Of a DNA stretch of 64,000 bases, positions 1-12,305 are shown piece by piece. The stretch's first letter is position 1. Each line of letters opens with the position of its first letter. This stretch comes from Sapria himalayana (Eukaryota > Streptophyta > Magnoliopsida > Malpighiales > Rafflesiaceae): the NCBI GenBank assembly GCA_029783825.1, contig JAREIK010005490.1, positions 1 through 64,000 of the forward strand, given 5' to 3'. The notes beneath the pieces were generated by a model. The model did no database searches. It saw only the letters and a list, made by a program, of their open reading frames with translations, and was not told the origin of the DNA. The position numbers and the translations under genes were made by a program.

Positions 1-90
1 TTCTAATAATATTCAAAAAATAAATTAATAATCTTTAATTTATAAACAATTTAAAATAACATTAATTATATTTAGGTATAATAAAGAAAA
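1..90. other. Probable satellite orientation switch at the window edge
   Basis: Bases 1 to about 45 read as the reverse complement of the monomer part around the TGATCATTATTAGAAT motif (AAAAAATAAATTAATAATC is the reverse-strand form). From about 85 onward the array is in forward orientation and matches the forward array at 63.3 kb. The switch lies somewhere in 45-85. Only a short reverse stretch is visible, so this is less certain than the switches at 14.4 and 32.7-33.97 kb. Confidence 0.55.
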
Positions 91-293
91 AAATATTTTT
101 TCTTTATTATTCTTTTCTTTAAATAAAACCTATACACCACTAAATGCCTAAGCATTTAAATAACTTAACTACAAAATCCCGATACCCCTATATAGATAAT
201 CCTTTAAATCGGTATACCCTAAATAATTATTAATAAAATTTCATTAATATATTTTTTCATTATAAATTAAAAAATTCATTTTGATTGTTTAGT

Positions 294-314
294 TATATAT
301 ATATATATATATAT
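294..314. repeat. (TA)n microsatellite
   Basis: An uninterrupted run of about ten TA dinucleotides lies inside a satellite monomer. The corresponding position in the related monomers near 34.75, 45.26 and 63.54 kb has only a few TA steps, so this is a local expansion. Confidence 0.9.
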
Positions 315-3300
315 TAATTATAAAATAAATTATGAGTTAAAAATATAATTTATAAAAATTATTTTTCATCGAAAAATAGATAAACTTATAAAAAGAATAA
401 AAATTTAAAAACAAATAATTATTATTAAGTAATATATTTTGCTTTGCTTATGAATCATTGTAGGTTTTGATATTATATTTTAAGTAATATCAATCTTATT
501 AATAATAGATTTTTAATTTATTTTTTGATTATTATTAGAATATCTATCAATAAAATTTATTATATTGAATTTATATGTTATATAATTATTATGATTAATA
601 TAAAAAATTTTGTATACACTTTTGAAAAAAATTTAAAAATTATTATATTTTCAAAGGTTATAATCTTAAAAAATGAGAAAAAATAATAAAAATAAATTTT
701 TAGTTATTTTATTTTTTATATAGACCATTAAATGCTTTCTTATTAAATCAGTAGGCACATAAACCCTGAAACCCCTAAATACATAAACATTTTAACATCT
801 ATATACTACTTAATAAATAATAAATCTCATTTTTATTTCTATTTATTATAATTTTAAATATTCATTTTAATTATTTATAGTTTAATTATTTAGAAAAATT
901 AATTACAAAATAAATTTTGAGTGATACAAATATTATTTAAATAATTTATTTTTAATCAAAAAAAATATAAGCTTATAAAAAAAAGGACAAATTTAAAAAT
1001 TAAATATTATTATTTAGTAATATATTTTGATTTGATTTTGAAGCATTTTGTGTCATGTAAATATATATTAATTAATTTTTATAATATAAATAATAGTTTG
1101 TTTTTAAATTTTTGATCATTATTATAATATCTATCATTAAAATAATTTATATTGAAGTTATATTATATATAATTAGTAAGATTAATATAATTATACATAG
1201 TATCCACATTTCAAAAAATTTTAAAAATTATTTTATTTTTAAAGATTATACTTTTGAAAATCAGAAAAAATATAAAAAAATTTTTTTTAAATTATATTAT
1301 ATAAATAAAACCTATAAACCACTAAATACCTAAAAATTTAAATTGATAAACTACTAAACGACAAAACTCCTAAATTATCAAACCATTAAACATGTATACC
1401 ACATATAATAAAGCATAAATCTCATTTTAATTTGTATTCATTATAATTTTAAATATTCATTTTAATTATTTATTAATTTATTTTTTATAGAAATATTAAT
1501 TACAAAATAAATAATGAGTGATACAACTATAATTTTAATAATTTATTTTTAATCAAAAAAAAATATTACCTTATAAAAACAAATAAAAATTTTAAAACAA
1601 AAAATTATTATTTAGTAAAATATTTTACTTTGATTTTGAATAATTATATATAGGTTTTGAAATTATATTTTAATTGCTATCAATCTTATTAAGAATAGTT
1701 ATTATTTATTATTTGATCAATTTTATAATATCTAACAATAAAATTACTTATATTGAATTTGAATGTCTTATAATTATTAAGATTATTATAACTAAATAAA
1801 AATTTACATTTGAAAAAATTTAAAAATTATTATATTTTCAAAGGTTATAAACTTCAAAAATGATAAAAATCACAAAAATAATTATTTTATTATTTTATTA
1901 TTTAAATAAAACTTATAAACCACTAAATGCCTAAACATTTAAATCTCTAGACTTCTAAACCCCATAACCCCCTAAATACTTAAACCATTAAACCTATAAA
2001 ACCTAAATAATAAATAATAAATCTCATTTTTATTTGTATTCTTTATAATTTTAAATATTCATTTTAATTATTTTTTAGTTTATTTTTATAGAAATATTAA
2101 TTACAAAATAAATAATGAGTGAGACATATATAATTTAAATAAATTATTTTTTATGAAAAAAATATAAGCTTATAAAAATAAACAAAATTTCAAAAATTTA
2201 AAATTTATTTAGTAATATAATTTACTTTGATTTTGAATTATTTTGGGTTCCGCAAATATATTTTAATTAATATCTATCTTATTAATAATAGTTTATTAAT
2301 TTATTTTTTGATCATCAAAATAATATATATTAATAAAATTTTTATATATTTAATTTACATCAAATATAATTATTAAGTTATTATAACTAAGTATTGTATT
2401 CATATTCTAGAACTATTAAAAAATTATTATATTTTCAAAGGTTATAACCATTGAAAATCACGAAAATTCATAAAAATGAATTTTTTGTTATTTCAATCAT
2501 TAAATAAAACCTATAAACACCTAAATGTTTAAACATATAATTCAATAAACTCATTAACCCCAAAACAATAATAAATTTAAACTATTAAATAGGTATACCC
2601 TAAATAATTAATCATAAATCTCATTTTTATTAGTATTCATTATAATTTTATTTTTACATTTTAATTATTTATTAGATTATTTTTATAGAAATATAAATTA
2701 AAAAATAAATTAATAGTGAGACAAATATAATTTAAATAATTTATTTTTCATCAAAAAAAATATAAGCTTATAAATGGATACAAAAATTAAAAAATTAAAA
2801 TTAATATTTAGTAAAATATTTCTCTTTGATTTTCAATCATTTTAGGTTTTATAAATATATTTTAAACAATATTTATCTTATTAATAATTATTTATTAATC
2901 TTTTGTATGATCATTATTATAATATATATCAATATAATTGTTTATATTAAATTTACGTGATATATAATTATTAAGATTTTTATAACTAAATATAGTATTC
3001 CCATTTAAAAAACATTTAAAAATTGTTATAGTTTCAAAGGTTATATCCTTCAAAAAATGAGAACAAATAACAAAAAAAAAATTTTGTTATTTTATTTTTT
3101 AAATAAAACCTATAAATTACTAAATGCCTAAACACTTAAATCATTAAATTCTTAAATCCCAAAACTCCTAAATATATAATCTTTTAAACCTATATATTTT
3201 ATCTTATTAATAATAGTTTATTTAATATATATCTTATTAATATATTTTACTTTGATTTTGATTCTTTTTAGGTATTACAAATAAATTTTATTTAATATCT

Positions 3301-3786
3301 ATCTTATTAATAATAGTTTATTAATTTATTTTTTTATCGTCATCATAATATCTATAAAAAAATTATTTATATTAAATATACATAATATATAATTATTTAG
3401 ATTATTATAACAAAATAATATTTTCATATTTTAAAAGAATTTAAAAATTATTAAGTTTTCATATTAATTACAAAATAAATTATGAGTGATACAAATATAA
3501 TTTAAATAATTTATTTTTCATCAAAACAAATATAAGCTTATAAAAAGAAGCAAAAAAAAAATTATTATTTAGTAATAAATTTTACTTGGATTTTGAATAT
3601 TTTTAGGGTTTGCAATTATATTTTAATTTATATCTATCATATTAATAATAGCATATTAATTTTTTTTTTGATAATTGATATCATATCTATCAATAAAATT
3701 GTTTATATTTAGTTTCTATTAGATATAATTATAATGATTATTATTACTAAATATTATATTCATATTTTTAAAAAATTTTAAAATTA

Positions 3787-3822
3787 TTATATTTTCAAAG
3801 GTTATAACCTTTGAAAATATAA
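3787..3822. repeat. 36-bp perfect palindrome of the satellite monomer
   Basis: The half-site TTATATTTTCAAAGGTTA is followed directly by its exact reverse complement, with no spacer. This is one of the longest intact versions of the dyad present in nearly every monomer. Most other copies carry one to four changes from a perfect dyad. Confidence 0.9.
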
Positions 3823-3946
3823 AAAAATATCAAAAATAATTTTTTTGTTATTTCATTGTTTAAATAAAACCTATAAACAACTACATGCCTAAAAACATAA
3901 ATCGCTAAAGTCATAAATGAAAAAACCTCTAAATACTTAAAATATT

Positions 3947-4250
3947 AAACTGGTATACATTAATATTAATTCATAAATCTCATTTTAATTTTTATTCAGT
4001 ATATTTTAAAATTTTTATTTTAATAATTTATCTATTTTTTTTATAGAAATATTAATTAAAAAATAAATTATTAGTGAGACAAATCTAATTTAAATTAGAC
4101 TGGTATACCCAAAATAATAAAGAATAAATCTCAATATTTTTTTTTCATTATGATTTTAAATATTGATTATAATTATTTATTTATTTATTTTTATATAAAT
4201 ATTAATCAAAAAATAAATTATGAATTAGACAAATATAATTTATATAAATT
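3947..4250 (+). repeat. ~150-bp internal duplication defining the long (~740 bp) monomer
   Basis: Two successive segments of about 150 bp each run from the TAAACTGGTATAC box to the GAGACAAAT.TAATTTA motif. The first carries the signature TTCAGTAT, the second TTCATTAT and GAATTAGACAAATATAA. The same two-segment arrangement recurs in many monomers (for example 5.28-5.59, 6.60-6.90, 9.39-9.69, 12.43-12.74, 49.2-49.5 and 50.56-50.84 kb), so it is an established monomer variant and not a private duplication. Confidence 0.8.
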
Positions 4251-4539
4251 AATTTTTATCAAAAAAATATGGATAAACTTTTTAAAAGAAAAAAAAAATA
4301 TCAAACAACAAATTATTATATAGTAATATATTTTGCTTTTCTTTTAAATCAATTTAGTTTTTGTAATTATATTTTAATTGATATCTATCTTATTAATAAT
4401 AGATTATTAATTAATTTTTTGATCATTATTAGAATATTTATCAATAAAATTATTTATATTGAATTTATATGATATATAAATATAATGATTATTATAACTA
4501 AATATTGTATTTACATTTTAAAAAAAATTAAAAATTATT

Positions 4540-4571
4540 ATATTTTCAAAGGTTATAACCTTTGAAAATAT
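4540..4571. repeat. 32-bp perfect palindrome of the satellite monomer
   Basis: The half-site ATATTTTCAAAGGTTA is followed immediately by its reverse complement. It is the same dyad as at 3787-3822 in the next monomer downstream, with shorter arms because the flanking base pair does not match. Confidence 0.9.
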
Positions 4572-7500
4572 CAAAAAATAATAAAAAATTTATTATTATT
4601 ATTTTATTTTTTTAATAAAACCTATAAACAACTAAATGCATACATAGTTAAATCAGTAAACTCCTAAACCTCATAATGCCTAAATACATAAACCATTAAA
4701 CCACTATATGCTACTTAATAATTAATAAATCTAATTTTTAATTCTATTTATTATAATTTTAAATATTCATTTTAATTATTTATTTCTATATTTTTATAGA
4801 AATACTTATTACAAAATAAATTATGAGTGCGAAAAATATAATTTAAAAAATATATGTGCTTATAAAAGAAGTAAAAATATAAAAATTAAAAATTATTATC
4901 TAGTAATATATTTTTCTTTAATTTTGAATCAATTTGGGTTTTGTAAATATTTTTTAATTAATATACATCTTTTTATTAATAGTTTATTAATTTAATTTTT
5001 GATCATTATTATATTATCTATCAATAAAATTGTTTATTTTGAATTTATATGATATATAATTATTAATATTATTATAAATAAATATTGCATTCACATTTCA
5101 AAAAATTGTAAATATTATTATATTTTCAAAGGTTATAACCTATGAAAAAGATAACAAATTATAGAAACTTTTTTTGTTATTTTATTTTCTAAATAAAACC
5201 TATAAACCACTAAAAGCCTAAAAACATAAATTGCTAAACTCTTAAATGGATAAAACCTCTAAATACTTATTCCATTAAACTGGTATAGATTAATAATAAA
5301 TCATAAATCTCATTTTAATTTTTATTCAGTATAATTTTTAATTTTTATTTTAATTATTTATCAGTTTATTTTTATAGAAATATTAATTACAAAATAAATT
5401 ATTTGTGAGACAGATCTACTTTAAATTAAAATAGTATTTCTAAATAATAAATAATAAATCTCAATAATATTTTTTTCATTATAATTTTAAATATTTATTT
5501 TAATTATTTATTTGTTTATTTATATATAAATATTAATTAAAAAATAAATTGATCTAGACAAAAATAATTTATATAAATTAATTTTCATCAAAAAAAGATG
5601 GATAAACTTTTTAAAAGAAAAAAAATTTTCAAAACAAAAAATTATTATATAGTAATATATTTTGCTTTGCTTCTGAATAATTTTAGGTTTTGTAATTCTA
5701 TTTTAATTGATATCTATCTTATTAATAATAGATTATTAATTTATTCTTTGATCATTATTAGAATATTTATCAATAAAAATATTTATATTGAATTTATATG
5801 ATATATAAATATAATGATTATTATAACTAAATATTGTATTCACTTTTGAAAAAATTTAAAAATTATTATATTTTCAAAGTTTAGAACATTTGAAAATATC
5901 AAAAAATAAAAAAAAACTTTTTTGATATTTTTTTTAAATAATACCTATAAACCACTAAATGCATGCACAGTTAAATAAGTAAACTCCAAAACCCCGTAAT
6001 GCCTAATTACATAAACCATTAAACCGCTATATACTACTTAATAATTAATAAATCAATATTTAATTCTATTTATAATAATTTTCAATATTCATTTTAATTA
6101 ATTATTAGTTTATTTTTATAGAAATATTTAATTACAAAATAAATTATGAGTGCGACAAATATAATTTAAAATATATACATGCTTATAAAAGAAGTAAAAA
6201 TTTTAAAATTAAAAATTGTTATCTAGAAATATATTTTACTATAATTTTGAATCAATTTGGGTTTTGTAATTATTTTTTAATTAATATCTATCTTAATATT
6301 AATAGTTTATAAATTTAATTTTGATCATTATTATAATATATATCAATAAAATTGTTTATATTGAATTTATATGATATATAATTATTAATATTATTATAAA
6401 TAAGTATTGTATTCACATTTCAAAAAATTGTAAATATTATTATATTTTCAAAGGTTATAACCTATGAAAATGAGTAAAAATTATAGAAATTTTTTTTCAT
6501 ATTTTATTTTTTTAAATAAAACGTATAAACCACTTAAAGCCTAAAAACATAAATCACTAAAATACTAAATGAAAAAACGTCTAAATACTTAATCCATTAA
6601 ACTGGTATACAGTAATAATAAATCATAAATCTCATTTTAAATTTTATTCTGTATAATTTTAAATATTTATTATAAATATTTATCAGTTTATTTTTATAGA
6701 AATATTAATTACAAAAAAAATTATTAATGAGAAATATCTAATTTAAATTAAACCGGTATCCCTAAATAATAAATAATAAATCTCATTTGTTTCATTATAA
6801 TTTTAAATATTCATTTTAATTATTTATTTGTTTATTTTTATAAATATATTAATTACAGAATAAATTATGAGTTAGACAAATATAATTTATATAAATTATT
6901 TTTCATCAAAAAAAATATACAAAAACTTTTTAAAAGAAAAAAAATAAAAAATAAAAAATTATTATATAGTAATATATTATGCTTTGCTTCTGAATCATTT
7001 TAGGTTTTGTAATTATATTTTAATTGATATCTTTCTTATTAATAATAGATTATTAATTTATTTTTCAACATTATTAGAATAATTATCAATAAAATTAGTT
7101 TATATTGAATTTATATGATATAAAATATAATGATTATTATAACTAAAGATTGTATTCACTTTAGAAAAAAATTTAAAATTTAATGTATTTTTAAAGGATA
7201 TGCCCTTTGAAAATATCAAAAAATAAGAAAAATAAATGTTTGGAAATTTTATTTTTTAAATAAAACATATAAACCACTAAATGCATATATAGGTAAATCA
7301 GTAAACTTCTAAATACATAAACCATTAAACCGCTATATACTACTTAATAATTAATAAATCTAATTTTTATTTTATTTATTATTATTTTAAATATTGATTT
7401 TAATTATTTATTACTTTATTTTTATAAAATATTTATTACAAAATAAATTATGAGTGCGACAAATATAATTTAAATAATTTAGTTTTTATCAAAAAACTAT

Positions 7501-7618
7501 ATACACTTATAAAAGAAGTAAAAATTTAAAATTTAAAAATTATTATACAGTAATATATTATAGTTTAATTTTGAATCAATTTGGCTATTGTAAATTTTTT
7601 TAATTAATATCTATCAGA

Positions 7619-7858
7619 TATAGAGAAGAGAGAGAAATGATGAACAGTTCCACGAGTCCAAAAACAGCCACCCTAAAATAAAATTACAAAACATTTTATT
7701 TTAAAATTTCTCTCGGTTCATTTAACCGGAGCGGGTCAGATCATGAGATGGGTCAGACTCTGCTACAATATCGGCCTGCCGTCTGGTCAGCTAGACCTCC
7801 ATTATTGTGCTTCTGCTGCATCCTAGGCCTTTTAATATTTCATTTCCTGCATTTACCT
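7619..7858. other. Short non-satellite insertion, unidentified
   Basis: About 240 bp of mixed-composition sequence interrupts a monomer within its ATATCTATC motif. It starts AGATATAGAGAAGAGAGAG and ends near TTTCCTGCATTTACC, after which AT-rich satellite resumes in a later part of the monomer. The left part holds an AT-rich core and the right part is GC-rich. I see no open frame, no clear target-site duplication and no clear terminal inverted repeat. It is not related to inserts A-C or to the hAT copies by eye. It may be a fragment of a mobile element or of a gene; I do not recognise it. Confidence 0.75.
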
Positions 7859-9977
7859 GAAAATTATATTTTAATTTATAATTATATTAATTATATTGAA
7901 TCATTTTAGGCTTTATAATTATATTTTAATTTATATCTATCATATTAATAATAGTTTATTAATTTATTTTTTGATAATTGATATCATATCTATCAATAAA
8001 TTTATTTATATTAGTTTATATTATATATTATTATTATTATTATTACTAAATATTTTAATCACATTTTAAAAAAATTTTAAAATTATTATATTTTCAAATG
8101 TTATAACCTTTGAGAATGTGAAAAAATAACAAAAATAATTTTTTTTGTTATTTCATTGTTTAAATAAATCCTATAAACCACTAAATGCCTAAATACTTAA
8201 ATCAATAACTCCTAAATCTCGAAAACCCTAAATAGATAATCATTTTAAACTGGTATACCCCAAATAATAAATAATAAATCTCAATATTATTTTTTTCATT
8301 ATAATTTAAAATATTCATATTAATTATTTATTCATTTATTTTTATATAATTATTAATTGCAGAATAAATTGAGTTTGACAAATATAATTTATATAATTAT
8401 TTTTCATCAAAAAAATATAGTTAAACTTTTTAAAAGAAAAAAATTTCAAAACAAAAAATTATTATATAGAATATATATATTTTGCTTTGTTTCTGAATCA
8501 TTTTAGGTTTTGTAATTATATTTAAATTGATATCTATCTTTTTAATAATAGATTATTAATTTATTCTTTGATCATTATTAGGATATTTATCAATAAAAAT
8601 ATTTATATTGAATTTATATGATATATAAATATAATGATTATTATAACTAAATATAGTATTCACTTTTGAAAAAAAATTAAAAATTATTATATTTTGAAAT
8701 GTTATAACCTTTGAAAATATCAAAAAATAAAAATAATAAATTTATTAATATTTTTTTTAAATAACACGTATAAACCACTAAATGCATACACGATTAAATC
8801 AGTAAACTCCTAAACTCCGTAATGCCAAAATACATAAACCATTAAACCACTATTTATAATTCTATTTATTATAATTTTAAATATTCATTTTAATTATTTA
8901 TTAGTTTATTTTTATATAAAATTTTATTACAAAATAAATTATGAGTGCGACAAATATAATTTATAAAATATATATGCTTATAAAAGAAGTAAAAATTTAA
9001 AAATTAAAAATTGTTATCCAGAAATATATTTTACTATAATCTTGAATAAATTTGGGTTTTGTAATTATTTTTTAATTAATATCTACCTTAATATCAATAG
9101 TTTATAAATTTAATTTTGATCATTATTATAATATATATCAATAAAATTGTTTATATTGAATTTATATGATATATAATTATTAATATTATTTTAACTAATT
9201 ATTGTATTCACATTTCAATAAATTTTAAATATTATTATATTTTCCAAGGATATAACCTATGAAAATTACAAAAAATTATATAAATTTTTTTTGATATTTT
9301 ATTTTTTTAGATAAAACATATAAACCACTAAAAGCCTAAAAACATATATCACTAAAATCCTAAATGAAAAAACATCTAAATACTTAATCAATTAAACTAG
9401 TATACAGTAATAATAAATCATAAATATCATTCTGAATTTTATTTAGTATAATTTTAAATTTTTATTTTAAAATATTTATCAGTTTATTTTTATAGAAATA
9501 TTAATTACAAAATAAATTATTAGTGAGAAATATCTAATTTAAATTAAACCAGTATCCCTAAATAATAAATAATAAATCTCATTTTTTTATTATAATTTTA
9601 AATATTCATTTTAATTATTTATTTGTTCATTTTTATAAATATATTAATTACAGAATAAATTATGAGTTAGACAAATATAATTTATATAAATTATTTTTCA
9701 TCAAAAAATGTGCATAAACTTTTTAAAAGAAAAAGAAATTCAAAAAAAAATTATTTTATAGTAATATAGTTTGCTTTGCTTCTGAATGATTTTAGGTTTT
9801 GTAATTATATTTTAATTGATATCAATCTTATTAATAATAGATTATTAATTTATTTTTTGATCATTATTAGAATATTTATCAATAAAATTGTTTATATTGA
9901 ATTTATATGATATATAAATATAATGATTATTATAACTAAAGATTGTATTCACTTTAGAAAAAAATTTAAAAATTATT

Positions 9978-10007
9978 GTATTTTCAAAGGTTATAACCTT
10001 TGAAAAT
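9978..10007. repeat. 30-bp perfect palindrome of the satellite monomer
   Basis: A perfect dyad with half-site TATTTTCAAAGGTTA. It is followed at once by the second inverted repeat of the monomer, built from AATAACAAAAATAAA and ATTGTTATTTTATT (about 10015-10050). Confidence 0.88.
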
Positions 10008-11816
10008 ATCAAAAAATAACAAAAATAAATTTATTGTTATTTTATTTTTTAAATAAAACAGATAAACCTCTAAATGCATACATAGGTAAATAAGTAAACT
10101 CCTAAATACATAAACCAATAAAACCGCTATATACTACCTAATAATAAATAAATCTAATTTTTATTTTATTTATTATAATTTTAAATATTGATTTTAATTA
10201 TTTATTAATTTATTTTTATAAAATATTTATTACAAAATAAATTATGAGGGTGACAAATATAATTTAAATAATTTATTTTTAATTAAAAAAAATATATACG
10301 CTTGTAAAAGAAGTAAAAATTTAAAAATTAAAAATTATTATATAGTAATTTTTTTAGTTTAATTTTGAATCAATTTGGGTTTTGTAAATATTTTTTAATT
10401 AATTTCTATCTTTTTATTAATAGTTTATTAATTTAATTTTTGATCATTATTATATTATCTATCAATAAAATTATTTATATTGAATTTTAATGATATATAA
10501 TTATTAATATTAAAATAACTAAATATTGTATTCACATTTCAAAAAATTTTAAATATTATTATATTTTCAAAGGTTATAACCTTTTAAAATGAGAAAATTA
10601 CAATTTTTTTGTTATTTTATTGTATAAATAAAACCTATAAACCACTAAATGCCTAAAAACATAAATTGCTAAACTCCTAAACGAAAAAACATCTAAATAC
10701 ATAAACCATTAAACAGGTGTACATTAATAAAAAATCATAAATCTCAATTTAAGTTTTATTAAGTATGATTTTAAATTTTTATTTTAATTATTTATAAGTT
10801 TATTTTTATAGAAATATTAATTACAAAATACATTATTAGTGAGACATATCTAATTTAAATAATTTATTTTTAATCAAAAAAATATATATCGTTATAAAAA
10901 GTGGCAAAATTTTAAAAACAAAAATTTATTATTTAGTAATATATATTATTTTGATTTTGAATCATTTTAGATTTTGTAATTATATTTTAATTTATCTCAT
11001 TCTTATTAATAATAGTTTATAAATTTTTTATTGATCATTATTATAATATGTATTAATAAAATTATTTATATTGAGTTTACATTATATATAATTATTAAGA
11101 TTATTATAACTAAATATTATACTCACATTTTAAAATAATTAATAATTATTATATTTTCAAAGGTTATAACTTTCAAAAATTAAAAAAAAATCAAAAAATT
11201 AAATTTTTTATTTTTTAATTCTTTAAATAAAAACTATAAATCACTCAAGGCCTAAACACTTAAATCACTAAACCCCAAAACACCTAAATACTCAAACCAT
11301 TAAACTAGTATATCCTAAATAATAAATAATAAATCTATATTTTATTTTTATTAATTATAGTTTTAAATATTCATTTTAATTATTTATTAGTTTATTTTTA
11401 TAGAATTATAAATTTAAAATAAATTTTGAGGAAGACAAATATAATTTAAATAATTTACTTTTAATATCAAAAAATATATAAACTGATAAAAAGAAGCAAA
11501 ATATCAAAAAAATTATTATTTAGTATTATATTTTACTTTGATTTTTAATAAATTTACGTTTTGAAAATATATTTTAAAAAATATATATCTTATTAATAAT
11601 AGTTTATTAATTTATTTTTTGATCATTAATATAATATCTATCAATATAATTGTTTATATTGAATTAACATGATATATAATTATTTAGATTATCATAACTA
11701 AATATAGTATTCACATATAAAAAAAATTTAAAAATTGTTATATTTTCAAAGGTTAAAACTTTCAAAAATGAGAAAAAATAACAAAAATAAATTTTTTGAT
11801 ATACCATTATTTAAAT

Positions 11817-11915
11817 AAAACTTATAAACCATTAAATGCCTAAACACATAAATCTCTAAACTCCTAAACCCCGAACCCCCTAAATACTTAAACCTTTAAA
11901 CTCGTAAACCTTAAA
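11817..11915 (+). repeat. Telomere-like GC-richer block of the monomer
   Basis: Every monomer has one block of about 100 bp where C is frequent. Here it reads as quasi-periodic steps of 7-9 nt built on CTAAA (CCTAAAC, CTCTAAAC, CTCCTAAAC, CCCTAAATA, CTTAAAC). The plant telomere unit on this strand is CCCTAAA, so the block looks like a decayed telomere-like tract. The alternative is independent low-complexity drift; no run of perfect CCCTAAA units remains. The same block contains the target site used by the hAT element. Confidence 0.55.
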
Positions 11916-12277
11916 TATAATTTAAATAATATATTAAAATATTAATTATAAAATAAATTATGAGTTATACAAATATAATTTAAATAATTAATTTTAATCA
12001 AAAAAATATATAAGCTTATAAAAAGTAGCAAAAACTAAAAAACAAAAATTATTATTTAGTAATAAATTTTACATTATTTTTGAATCATTTTAGGTTTTTT
12101 AATTATATCTTAATTTATATCTATCAAATTAATAATAGTATATTAATTTATTTTTTCATAATTGATATCATATCTATCAATAAGATTGTTAATATTTAGT
12201 TTATATTATATATAATTATAATGATTATTATTACTAAATATTGTATTCACATTCTTAAAAAATTTTAAAATTATTTT

Positions 12278-12305
12278 ATTTTCAAAGGTTATAACCTTTG
12301 AAAAT
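12278..12305. repeat. 28-bp perfect palindrome of the satellite monomer
   Basis: This is the core form of the dyad: half-site ATTTTCAAAGGTTA followed by its reverse complement. Arms stop at 14 bp because the outer bases differ. Confidence 0.88.

Larger units (their letters stand above)
1..7618 (+). repeat. AT-rich satellite array, segment 1 (forward)
   Basis: Tandem monomers can be phased on a recurring anchor (AAATAAAACCTATAAACC and variants), seen near 124, 715, 1306, 1907, 2507, 3106, 3867, 4617, 5197, 5940, 6520 and 7262. Spacing is mostly 580-605 bp, with ~745-760 bp for the long variant. Order within a monomer: anchor and CCTAAA-like GC-richer block, GGTATACC-like box, TCATAAATCTCATTTT, ATTAATTACAAAATAAATTATGAGTGAGAC, TATAAGCTTATAAAA, TTTTGAATCATTTTAGG, TATCTATCTTATTAATAATAG, TGATCATTATTATAAT, then the palindrome and a second inverted repeat. 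The block 3196-3480 holds truncated, re-joined monomers and is also found at 41.2 kb. There is no gene here; short open frames are chance frames in AT-rich DNA. Confidence 0.95.
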
